Shown here piece by piece: positions 10,474 through 20,263 of a stretch of DNA of 64,000 nt; the first letter of the stretch is position 1, and each line of letters starts with the position of its first letter. The DNA is taken from contig JAEMBT020000008.1 in assembly GCA_018873245.2 (NCBI GenBank), forward strand, positions 6,760,238-6,824,237, in the 5' to 3' direction. The translations under genes were made by a program, and so were the position numbers. The notes under the pieces were generated by a model. The model made no database searches and was not told the origin of the DNA. It saw only the letters and a program-made list of their open reading frames with translations. This DNA comes from Archegozetes longisetosus. Its lineage: Eukaryota; Arthropoda; Arachnida; Sarcoptiformes; Trhypochthoniidae.

Positions 10474-11852
10474 AAAGTTTTTATGGATTGCAAAACATTG
10501 TAGATTAATAATAGATCACAATAATAATTGGTAGTTAAATATTATTGTGAAAGATTTAGGTAATCAAACTCTTTTTACATAAGTTTAAATAAGTCATTAG
10601 ATTTGAAATGTTTTTAAGAAACATGCAATTCATTAAAATGCTTCAGTGTTTTGATATTTTGCGTTGTTTTATAGCCAAATCAAATTTTATCAATTGTTGA
10701 AGAACATGAAAGTTGTATTGTCTCTATTATGAGCGGAGCTGTCACTTTCGGACTGAAAGGTCTTAAAATTTGGTCAGAAAATCGAATCCAAGATAGAGAG
10801 ATTTCTGAATTTTCTCCATATTTTAAGAATTATTTGGCCCTTTCCTGATTTCCTGTTTTTGTTTTTTAAATTGAGATATGATAACTCGATAGTTAGATTT
10901 AAATTTTAGGATGGACTCCATGCTTATTCAGTTTGAGATAAGTGTATCATTGACTTAATCGGGACCCATTGATTCGTCAAAGAACAATTCTTCAACAGAG
11001 CGATATATCATTGTACAGTCTGACATATTCTTAGATGAATATTTCATTTGATAAATTGAGGCGCATAATCATTCGAGTAATTATTAAAGTGATTGAGAAA
11101 ATTGGTCTATTTGAATATTTTGTAACTTATTTGACGAAACTTGATCGAATAGTTTCTAATAATTTTGTTTTTCTCAAATATATATTCACTTCACCTTATG
11201 TATTACTATGGCTCCAAAATTTGGCATAGTCCTGTTTGAGTCTGAGAAGGGCTAAAAGTTTGGAATTGTAGAGATAAACTCATACTAACATTGGAATATC
11301 TTAATCTTTTATGAAATCATCTAACCCTTCGTCACAACTTAGCTACCGAAAACGTACAATTAATTTGGGCTAAAATGTTACCTCAAGTTTTCCTCGCCTT
11401 ATATCTGTTTTAGGTTAATCCAAATGCTTTTCAAATCAAAGTTAGTCCTTACTTTCGATACTTCAATTTATTAATCAATTAATTTTTTAGCTACTATCTC
11501 CTGCAACGTCATCAGTTGTTGAAACTTCTAATACCGATATTTAAAATTGTGACACATAGCAATTACGTAGCACTGCAATGTTGGAGCGAATTTCTGTTTT
11601 CAGAAAGAAGTATTATCAGAAAACGTTTTAAAAATAAAGTTATAACGCCAAACTGATCGGGTTTTCTATTATTCAAAGTCAGTTGTACTACTGAGAAATG
11701 CTTAAATTCTCAAGGAATCACATCGCTGATTTTAGCGAGATTTTTAAAGTAAAACTCGGGAACATTTTACCCTACATCTTTTATGAAGGGTTAATAAACT
11801 TATACTATTAACCTTTAAGTGACTTATATTTTCGTTTTTTATTTAGTTCAAT
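10474..11852. other. Right-arm spacer without genes
   Basis: The start of this interval, 10474-10634, belongs to the repeat paired with 6539-6722. 11224-11302 pairs with 4694-4770. The rest, including the open frame 11035-11229, shows no recognisable gene. Confidence 0.45.
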
Positions 11853-12475
11853 TATTTAGAATATGCTAACCTTCTAACTGGTTAATTTGTAGGACAATTC
11901 TAGTGAGCTGACATGATAAAAATGAGCTGCAATCAGTTTCACTAACTTTTCGCAATGAAGTTGCTAGTTTTCCTTGCTTATTCAATGTTATTATTAGTCT
12001 GCGACAACACTTGTAACGCTTTCTGTCTGGAAAGCTGTGATGGATACAGAGCGCGTTGTTACAGAAATAATAATGGAGTAAGAGATATCACTTGCCACAA
12101 TCCAGGCAGACATTGCCAATTTCGGTTTCTTTTTGGTACATGCTATTGCTGTAATTCTAATGAGACAATGGAACGAGAATTTCATCCTCTTAGTTTAGGG
12201 TAAGATGAATATCAATGATATTATATTATATGTTGATGTTATTATTTCTCTTAATATATCAAATTTATAAGGATGTATTATATAGTATTATAGTATATTT
12301 TCGTTAACCCTCTTATTCATATAAATGAATATTGGATATCTCCGTAAATTATATATGCATGTATATAATGTAGCTTCATTTTATTTTTGTGTGCACTTTA
12401 AATTTAAAGTGTCTTGTTCCATTCATTGTTACATGTGTACCTAATTACTATTAATAAAAATAAACCTGATTTAAA
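11853..12475. repeat. Inverted duplicate carrying peptide gene copy B (partner 3983-4605)
   Basis: Near identity to the left arm runs from within the signal-peptide region through the stop codon and the 3' flank to about 12475. It then changes abruptly to the copied 8054-9113 segment at the shared atttaa. Confidence 0.85.
11955..12203 (+). CDS. Secreted cysteine-rich peptide, copy B
   Basis: 82 residues, one exon. It has a signal peptide of about 22 residues and a mature region with the same eight-cysteine pattern as copy A (C-x3-C-x6-C-x11-C-x6-C-x8-C-x-C-C). The ending after the last cysteines is identical (NSNETMEREFHPLSLG). Mature differences are few (the NNNE-A / NNNG-V pair, II to IT, S to G). 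The signal peptide has about ten differences and gains an extra cysteine (NTCNA). The family is unknown; a secreted, disulfide-rich effector or defence peptide is an inference from architecture only. It is oriented away from copy A on the opposite arm of the inverted duplication. Confidence 0.8.
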   Translation: MKLLVFLAYSMLLLVCDNTCNAFCLESCDGYRARCYRNNNGVRDITCHNPGRHCQFRFLFGTCYCCNSNETMEREFHPLSLG

Positions 12476-13531
12476 TACTTTCTGCATTTATTTTTAAGAA
12501 TTGAAAATTACAATTTTCGAGATATTATTTAATTTACATGAAATATTTTTTTCAAATTTAATAATCAATTGCCATTCTACTGACTCCAGCTTTACTACCC
12601 ACATTTTCACTATCTAAAAATTCTTGAATTTAATAATTCTTAGCTATTTTCATTATTATCATTATTAATCCTAATTATCATATTGTGTACAACTCAGAAG
12701 ATAACTTTGCATCTTAGGGTAACTACTTTTAATCTTTGTATTTAATAAGTAGTGAATTTGATCACAATTCAAAATGAGAATATGGAGCATGAATTGAAAA
12801 AACACTATAGCAATAATCAACGCATTGCACAATAGTAGCCTTAAGACACAAAGTCTCTTCTTAACTAGTGTTAAGACGTAGTCAAAATGTTTAATATTGA
12901 TTTTTATTCTCACACAATTTTTTTCATCGTTTGATATAATTATTATAACAATATTAGTCCATTGAAATTTTAATTTAATCGCACTTTAATCAGATTCTTT
13001 ACTAGAACCTGAATAGAATTCATCTTTTATATCCATCATTTCAACATTTGTAATATCTTTGGAAATAGTGAATTTCTCAATTGTCATTTTTTCAATTTTG
13101 AATTGAGATCTCCAAAAAAAATTTTAAAAACAATGTACTTAACAAAATTATTCTTTAAATATTATCAAAACCTCTAATCAAATCTTATCTTTACACTTGT
13201 AGCTTCACTTGTTTCTCTGTTAATAATATTAATAGATTTTTGATCGAAGTAATTTAACTGGAATAGTTTAGCAAAAAATTAATTTTGCGCCATTTTAGTG
13301 TAATACGATATTATAACATAGCCTTGTCATAAACCCTTGTTCATTAATCATTTGTATTTTAAATTTGAAAAATTTTCAGTATAGCTTTTAAATACGTAAG
13401 TCATAGAATTAAAATATTCATTCATAATTTCTTAACCAAATATAATTTTGAAATTTTAGAAGCTGCATTTTTCACTCATCAAACAATGTTTGTAAGTGTT
13501 AAAACAATAAAGTCTTTCCGTTCTGCCGGTA
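12470..13531. repeat. Inverted copy of 8054-9113
   Basis: Reverse complement of 8054-9113, apparently identical. It occupies the place where the left arm has 2494-3982. Both borders are single shared copies of short words found at the two parent sites: atttaa near 12470-12475 and ttctgccggta at 13521-13531. Confidence 0.85.
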
Positions 13532-14293
13532 TTTTATGAACTTTAGTGCAAAGTAAAAGTTCTTTCTCGAATAAGTGATATTTCCCTAACATCCAGATTG
13601 AGAGGAATGCTATTAATTTTATATATGAAATGATTCAAGAAATTAATTGAAAGTAACCACTTATATAATGCCACTCACAATCTTATTAATATTTTATTTA
13701 TGTACTCGAATAATTTAATGTACAGTATATTATCACATCAAAAGTATATTTGATTTTTTTCAAATTTAAATTGTAGAGCTGAGTTTCGGTTATTTCAAGA
13801 ATAGGTTATCTTTCTGAAACTGCAAACACTCAGGTAATCGAAACATTTCATTGAGTCATGTTTATAAAGAATAATTTTATTAAGATATCTTATTCTCACA
13901 TAAGAAAATTAGTATACTCATTAAATATGGCTTTACGCAACTACGACAATTAGAAAGTAAGTAGCCTGTTCTAGGCAAAATTCTTTCGGCTAACAATAAA
14001 TCCAGTAGCTTCGAGACCTTTTCATCTGAGATTAAAGTGTAAAATAATGAAGTAAATATTTTCCAGGTACCCGATTCTTAGAAATTCGATTCAGGAACTT
14101 TGATTATCTGATGGTTACTCAAGTACACTATATAGTACCCGTCCCTATCACTAATAAGTCGATAAAGTTGATATAAGCCTTCTAATAAGTCGGGAGTCGA
14201 CCATTTGACCTATCAACCGTTTTGTTAGGTTAGGTTAGGTTAGGTAAAATGATTGGTAGGTCAAATAGTCGGTAGGTCAAATGGTTCGGATCC
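13521..14293. repeat. Right arm segment of inverted duplication (partner 1702-2493)
   Basis: Reverse complement of the left segment with scattered differences. It includes four perfect TTAGG units (14225-14244) framed by ggtaggtcaaat-type inverted words. It marks the outer end of the recognisable inverted duplication. Confidence 0.85.
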
Positions 14294-14462
14294 AATAAGT
14301 CAGTTTGTTCACTCAGTTTAAATTAAGAGAACTCATTATCTTGTTTTAAACACGAACATTGATTTTCTTGAAACAACTATTAAAAAATGTTACTTAAAGC
14401 ACTAATCGAGAGAATTTGAACAACTTGCTCGAGTTATGGGCTGAGTATTATATCTCTATAGG

Positions 14463-15310
14463 TGAAAATATAAAAATTGTTGATATTGATTTCTTAATAA
14501 AACAATTCGATTCTAAATTACCACCTAGGCCTTTTGAACATAAAGATTATTGTATTATTTCTGCATTCGTTCTCGTGTAAAATTTCAAGAAATATTATGT
14601 TTCTTTCTCAAAATTGACCAACTCCTTCAAATTGTATGATAAAACTTTCATCCGATTTGAGAGGAGATAAGGAGGTCGAATTATTTTATAAAACTTCGAA
14701 TTCTCTATGTGACACAGCATATAAAGTATATTCTTAAAAAAACTATTTTTAACTAATACTTTATATTTTGGCACAATATGTGCACCTCAAAAGGAATGTA
14801 CTGAACATGTCAAACAACCTCGCTCAGTTATAACCTGTAAGGCTATGGAAATAGTTTTTTGTATTATTAGCGGCATATGCTTACGTTATTTTTGTATAGA
14901 TGAATTATGAAAATTATTGATATTAATTTCTCAATTATACAGTTAGATTCTAGATTACCATCTTGGTCTTCTATATATAAAGACTTTTGAGGTATTTTCC
15001 CGTTGGTTCTCACATAAAAGTTCGAAAGTCATTCTGATTCTTCCCAGAATTAACTTTAGCCCCTACCCTTCGTTAGATAAAAATTCTATTCGATTTGAAA
15101 GGAGATACGAGGTTGATTATTTCAAAATTTTGAAATCTTTATGAGACAGCATAAAAAGTACATTAAAAATCTATTTTCAACTAATATTTTATATTTTGAC
15201 ACAATATGCGTACCTCAAATGGAGTGTACTAAACATGCTTAGTCATAGCTTATACGTCGATAGAAAAAGGTTTTGCATTATTAGCGTCATATGCTTAAGT
15301 TACAAATTAT
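14463..15310 (+). repeat. Diverged tandem duplication, period about 445 bp
   Basis: Unit 1 (about 14463-14895) and unit 2 (about 14908-15310) share ordered landmarks. These are gttgatattgatttc / attgatattaatttc, gatttgagaggagat / gatttgaaaggagat, tatattttggcacaatatg / tatattttgacacaatatg, and attattagcggcatatgctta / attattagcgtcatatgctta. No open reading frame spans either unit. Confidence 0.75.
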
Positions 15311-15833
15311 AGACAAATTTTTTTGGGTTCTTAATAGAATTTTTTAATATTAAATCTGAACATGTTTTAAAGCATGCGCTTTCAATAATACACAAGATTA
15401 AACCACAAGTTAAAAGTTATAGAACACTATGTGTTAGAGGGAATCAATTTTTCTTTCATCTCAACACTTAATAGATTAAATCAATTGATCTGTTAGATGT
15501 AAATAACATATTATGCAATTTGTGTGATTAAACCAAACGATTCTTCATTTTCTTAAGTAAAATGACTCGTAGATTAAGTACTTTAAATAATGAATAGCAA
15601 ATTTATGCATGAATATCATATAGAAGATAGCTTTCTTTATATAATTTCAATCGATTTTGTTTTTTATTCATACGAAGGCTCAAGGATTTATCTTTTATTA
15701 AGTATAATCTTATATATTACAAACATTTTTGCTACTCTAGATAATTAAATTGATTGCATTCATAAAACTTGGACTTTGAAAGAATTTTCTATTAGTTTTT
15801 ATGCTCATGTAATATATAGTTAGAATTTACATC
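15311..15833. other. 5' flank of the receptor gene
   Basis: AT-rich. No additional exon or clear core promoter element was identified between the tandem repeat and the ATG at 15834. Confidence 0.4.
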
Positions 15834-16940
15834 ATGAAGTTTTTAAGCGAGAATACGGATAATATTTCATTCTCTGGTTTAAGGTATTTAATAATTTTTC
15901 ATAAATTTTGTGGAATCTCTTATTTTGGAGCTTCGATTGGAAATAAAGATAGATTTGGTGGAATACTAATTCGCATTATATCAATTGTTTGGAATCTGGT
16001 ATTCATTGGATTCGCACTAAAACTCATGATTAAATATATATTAGATTATAGTCTTTATGAATTCGACTTGAGTTCTTCAAAATCAATAATTATTAGAACT
16101 TTGGTTATTCTTTCAGCAATTGGGTATTTGGCACAAACATTTGCCATAAATATACTGCTAATGATTAGAGGAAACAAAATCATAAATTCAATAAGAAATT
16201 ATTCATTGAGATATGTTGATGAAAAGACTGAGATAAGAACTGGTTTGATCGTTGCATTCACACATTTTTGTCTATTTTTCATTCTGGAGCTCGTTTTCTT
16301 TATTTTACTAGTATTTCTTTATAGCGAAAATGTTGCTCTTGTTGACAATTTCAAGTATTTTCTCCAATATTTCTTATTTGCAATCAATATTTCGTCAGTC
16401 ACTTCATTAATTGCATATCAGAGTAGAATTATATGCTTACCGATTGACAAGTTTTCTGAAAACTTTTCACCAAAGCAATTGCCAGAAATCTATCAATTCA
16501 TTAGTAAAGTAAATACTTTTGTCAAAACGTTCGATTCTTTGGTTTCATCAAAGATTTTATTGATAATTTTTAACTCTAGTGCTGTTTGTATCTCTTGTCT
16601 TTGCATTATTGCAGTCGAAAAGTCCTTCATAACTATACTATCATTAACAGAGAATACATTATATTTGTTGAGTTTATGCTATGTTTGTGACATAATTCCT
16701 AAAAGAATTAAAGTATTTTGTGATAAAATAGAAGAACTGATGTCAGAATATGTATCATATCATTGCTCAATCAATGATTTGAATGAGCATTTAATACTCA
16801 TTAAAATAAATTCTATAAAACAAGAAATAGGTTTTACAGCAATGAAATTATTCAAAATAAACACAAATACAATAATTTCTATTTTCGCATTAATTGTGTC
16901 CTATTCTGTTATTTTAATCCAAACTAGTAATCAGTGTTAA
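15834..16940 (+). CDS. Gustatory-receptor-like seven-pass membrane protein
   Basis: 368 residues in one exon from an ATG. About seven hydrophobic segments are visible (roughly residues 43-70, 84-110, 136-162, 172-194, 241-263, 266-290 and 343-365). The last helix carries SYSVILIQT, which fits the degenerate TYhhhhhQF signature closing insect and mite gustatory receptors. It is preceded by the charged intracellular stretch GFTAMKLFKIN, also typical. The length fits the family (about 350-450). Gustatory receptors are ligand-gated cation channels on chemosensory membranes; the ligand cannot be inferred. It stands alone in this window. An untracked 5' exon is possible but not required. Confidence 0.7.
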   Translation: MKFLSENTDNISFSGLRYLIIFHKFCGISYFGASIGNKDRFGGILIRIISIVWNLVFIGFALKLMIKYILDYSLYEFDLSSSKSIIIRTLVILSAIGYLAQTFAINILLMIRGNKIINSIRNYSLRYVDEKTEIRTGLIVAFTHFCLFFILELVFFILLVFLYSENVALVDNFKYFLQYFLFAINISSVTSLIAYQSRIICLPIDKFSENFSPKQLPEIYQFISKVNTFVKTFDSLVSSKILLIIFNSSAVCISCLCIIAVEKSFITILSLTENTLYLLSLCYVCDIIPKRIKVFCDKIEELMSEYVSYHCSINDLNEHLILIKINSIKQEIGFTAMKLFKINTNTIISIFALIVSYSVILIQTSNQC

Positions 16941-17827
16941 CTATATATGATATTTCTGAAAAGTATCAAACTAGAAAAATTTTGTCAGTTCTACCAAATA
17001 ATTAAAAATATCATAATCTTATGATGAATGAAAAGCTTCGCAAATAAAACACAAAAGATGAACATTTCTATTTAAAAATAAGTAAATTATAAATAATTTG
17101 GTTAACTTAAGCTTTCTAACATTCATGAAGATTGTAATTATATTATTCTAACATTTATGGGTGTGCAAATGATAAAACCAGCTATGAAAGTATTCCAAAA
17201 CATATTTCGATTAAAAGTTATCAAAAATAGTGACTGAATGAGAGTCTCAATATGAACTTTTATTAATAGACACATCAATAGTGAAAGTAAACAAACAAAA
17301 AATAATGCTTAGTAAAAGTGTGATCACTTTTGTTTCAGTGAATTTTTAATTTTTTTAAAAGAAATTCTCCCTATTTATCTAGTATTTATTGTGAAATTAT
17401 TCAATACGATAAAATGAATTAAAGTCAATATTAAAACATTTTAGCCTACAGTTAGTTTGGTTTCTTCTCAAGGAGTATAATTATTACAAATGAAAGTCCA
17501 AATATCTATACACACGCTCAACACAGTGATATTCAAAGGTTTGAAAGGTCTGTACAATTTCCTCAAATTATATGAATATATACTTTGATACATAGCAACA
17601 AAATCTTTAAAATTGTTTACACGCGATTAATCGAATTTTATCAGTTATTCAAAAGTGAATAATTTTCTATTCAATTGCATGTTTGAAATCAATTTATGCA
17701 AATTAAAGCATACCTTTGTTATGAAATTGAAATTATTTATTGATTGTACTCATGGATAGTTGAGTTTCGACTCTTCATTAAACTTTAATATTGAGTTAAA
17801 TTTATGAGGTTCGTATAGATTAATGGT
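16941..17827. other. Intergenic, nothing recognised
   Basis: 3' flank of the receptor gene and AT-rich spacer. No gene or repeat border was found before the palindrome at 17828. Confidence 0.4.
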
Positions 17828-18516
17828 ATATATGAAACTTTACCTCAAAAATGTACGGTAGAGAAAATAAAACATAATATATATAATGTGAAAAATGAAA
17901 AGAAAGTAACTGCATACATAATCACATATTACTAAGTTATAGATCTTATCAAAACTTAGTCATTCTTAAGAAGACAATAATTAATTCGATACAACTCATA
18001 CAGTGCTAAGATAATACATTTTCAACTCTTTTTAACTGAACTTATTACTAGTTTTGTTCATTTTATCTTTTATTTGAGATTATTTGCTTGAAATTGCAAA
18101 TTTATTAAACATATTTTAGAGTTTCCTTAACTTTAACTTTTCAGATAAACATTTATCTTAAAACGTTTATCTGAAAACTAAATAGCATTTATGAAAAGTT
18201 AATGTTAAGAAACTATTAAAGTATGAGTAAAAGTTTAATAGATCTGAATTTGTAATAACAAGCAGAATATCTCAAATAAGAGATAATTTGAAACAAACTA
18301 GTAATAAGTCAAATTAAAAAGAGTTGAATATTTTTCAGCACTTTATGAGTTGTATCGAATAAATAATTGTCTTCTTAAGAATGACTAAATTTTGATAAGA
18401 TCTATAACTTAGTAATATGTGATTATGTATGCAGTTACTTTCTTTTCATTTTTCACATTATATATATTATGTTTTATTTTCTCTACCGTACATTTTTGAG
18501 GTAAAGTTTCATATAT
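17828..18516. mobile_element. 689-bp near-perfect palindrome (foldback element)
   Basis: The left half starts atatatgaaactttacctc and the right half ends gaggtaaagtttcatatat. The arms stay complementary with few interruptions through cttaagaagacaataatt, agttgtatcgaat and actagtaataag blocks to a centre at about 18172. There, agataaacatttatct faces acgtttatctg. There is essentially no unique spacer, and no coding sequence. Confidence 0.85.
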
Positions 18517-19373
18517 TCTTCAATGTGGTTTCAATACTATTTGATGGAACTGTATAAATTTTTGAGTAGATTCATATTTACATTAGTTCTTATGAAACAG
18601 AGTTAGACAATTTTATGTCACAAACTACTTGTTAAACACATTATATGCGGATTGAAATATTCAAAAAGCAAGTAAGGAGCATAACAATCAATAAGACCGA
18701 CATCGATATCAACATCAGATTTTCCATTAGAATTACATACTTAGAAGGCATCGGACTCTTAGTCATTAGTACGATAATGTCTTATTTCAAACTATTATTT
18801 GTATGACCATATTTCGACTTATCTCTCATTTTAAGTCACGAAATCAATAGCCAAATAACAGTAGAGATCGTATAATACAAGCGAAATATAGTGAACACTA
18901 TCGATGGCAGTGACATATTTGGAAAGTGAAGAAAATTTTCATATAAGTGTTAACATCTGTTGAATACCTATTCCACGGAAATACGAATAGCTCTAAAGGA
19001 TAATATGAAATACCGCGCCAGAATTCGACCAGAGTTGCGAAAGGCCTGACAATTGAAATACAAATTTGTAACAAAGGATATCTAATATATTATTAAATCG
19101 TATCATACATTTTATAATAAATAGCAGCGATTACTGTAAATTTGATTATAATGTAAGACACCCCTCCGAGTAGTTTGTTTGGCGATTTAAACTATAGATA
19201 ATTAATGGAAGTTATTTCGAAGAATATCTCTCAATAATTATTTCCTGCTGTCAATTAATGTTTTCTCAATACTTATATGACATTTAATTTGCATATAGTT
19301 CATGATTGTATTTTTGTAGTAATCTAATAAACTCTAAGTTATTTAGTTAGCTTTAATAGATTGAATTACTCAC
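18517..19373. other. Intergenic, nothing recognised
   Basis: AT-rich. I looked on the minus strand for an exon continuing the 19374-19547 fragment and did not find one. Confidence 0.4.
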
Positions 19374-19547
19374 CACTTCCGAGGGACTAGCGAACAGGTC
19401 AGAGTAATGATGCTGTTGAACGAAGAATAGGCGATCTGCCATAGAGGCAGCTCTATTCGAGGCACTTCTTTATAATCAGCGTCTGTTATCTTGAGGATTT
19501 CATTCTTAAAGTCAAGCCTAGGAGTGATGGCGCTCCAACCAGGATCT
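19374..19547 (-). pseudogene. Orphan exon-like fragment, possibly GINS Psf2-like
   Basis: On the minus strand a frame of 57 codons is noticeably GC-richer than its flanks. It reads DPGWSAITPRLDFKNEI, then LKITDADYKEVPRIELPLWQ, then IAYSSFNSIITLTCSLVPRK, and stops at a strong donor (gtgagtaa). The order ITP-x-(L/F)-x, D, (I/V)xxPLWxA, then C-x-(L/V)-VPxxW resembles the N-terminal domain of the GINS replication subunit Psf2. The match is short and I am not sure of it. Neither an upstream exon with the initiator nor the downstream helical exon was found, so it may be a captured gene fragment between foldback elements. Confidence 0.35.
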
Positions 19548-19823
19548 CTTAATTGACATTAAAAAGTTTAAAATTATTTCTTAGAAAGTCTTGAAACACT
19601 TCAATCATTTACCCACAAATATAGCCAACAACTTACGAGATTTTATATGATTTTTTCATTTTTCTGTTAATTAGAGTAATAATAAACCTGTTGTGTAATA
19701 ATCATATTGTGCCCTCTGACTCTTGTGATGATACCATATACTGCTTTCTCATTTTCACTAGCATAAGTACAGTCATATCAGAATAAATTGTACTAGTGAA
19801 AAAAGTTAATTGTGTACTAACTA

Positions 19824-20261
19824 GGGAAGGGTGCGATCTGAGGAAGTCAGATCAAGATATTTTTGATTTGACATTAATCTATGTGACAATAAGATTGACT
19901 AAAACTCAGAAATTCGTGCTTATGAGCTATCGTTTGTCCGCAATCGGTAATTTAAGATGCAATCCTTAGCATTGCTTTGTATGGCAGCAACGTATAATGT
20001 AATGCCTTTGCTTTATGCCATAGAAAGTTGGCTTCACTGTTCAGTTTAATACTAGTTTAAAAATGCGCTCAATGCATATGGGTAGCAATGGGCATTACTG
20101 TCATACAAAGCAATGCTAAAGATTGCATTTTATATTGCTGATTGTGGACAAACAAGAGCTCATAAGCACGAATTTTTGAGTTTTGGTCAATTTAATTGTC
20201 TCATAGATTAATGCCAAATCAAAAGTATCTTGATCTGACTTCCTCAGATTGCACCTTCCCC
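19824..20261. mobile_element. Foldback MITE, 438 bp, TA-flanked
   Basis: The left end GGGAAGGGTGCGATCTGAGG matches the reverse complement of the right end (GGGGAAGGTGCAATCTGAGG). The complementarity continues inward for about 190 bp: aagtcagatcaagata, then the gctcataagcacgaattt and gcaatgctaaagattgcat blocks. It is flanked by TA at 19822-19823 and 20262-20263. Noncoding. Confidence 0.75.
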
Positions 20262-20263
20262 TA

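Noticed and set aside
12000-12185. Antisense frames over both peptide genes
   Set aside because: Mirror frames of the conserved peptide-coding strand. The eight-cysteine sense product with a signal peptide is far more credible.
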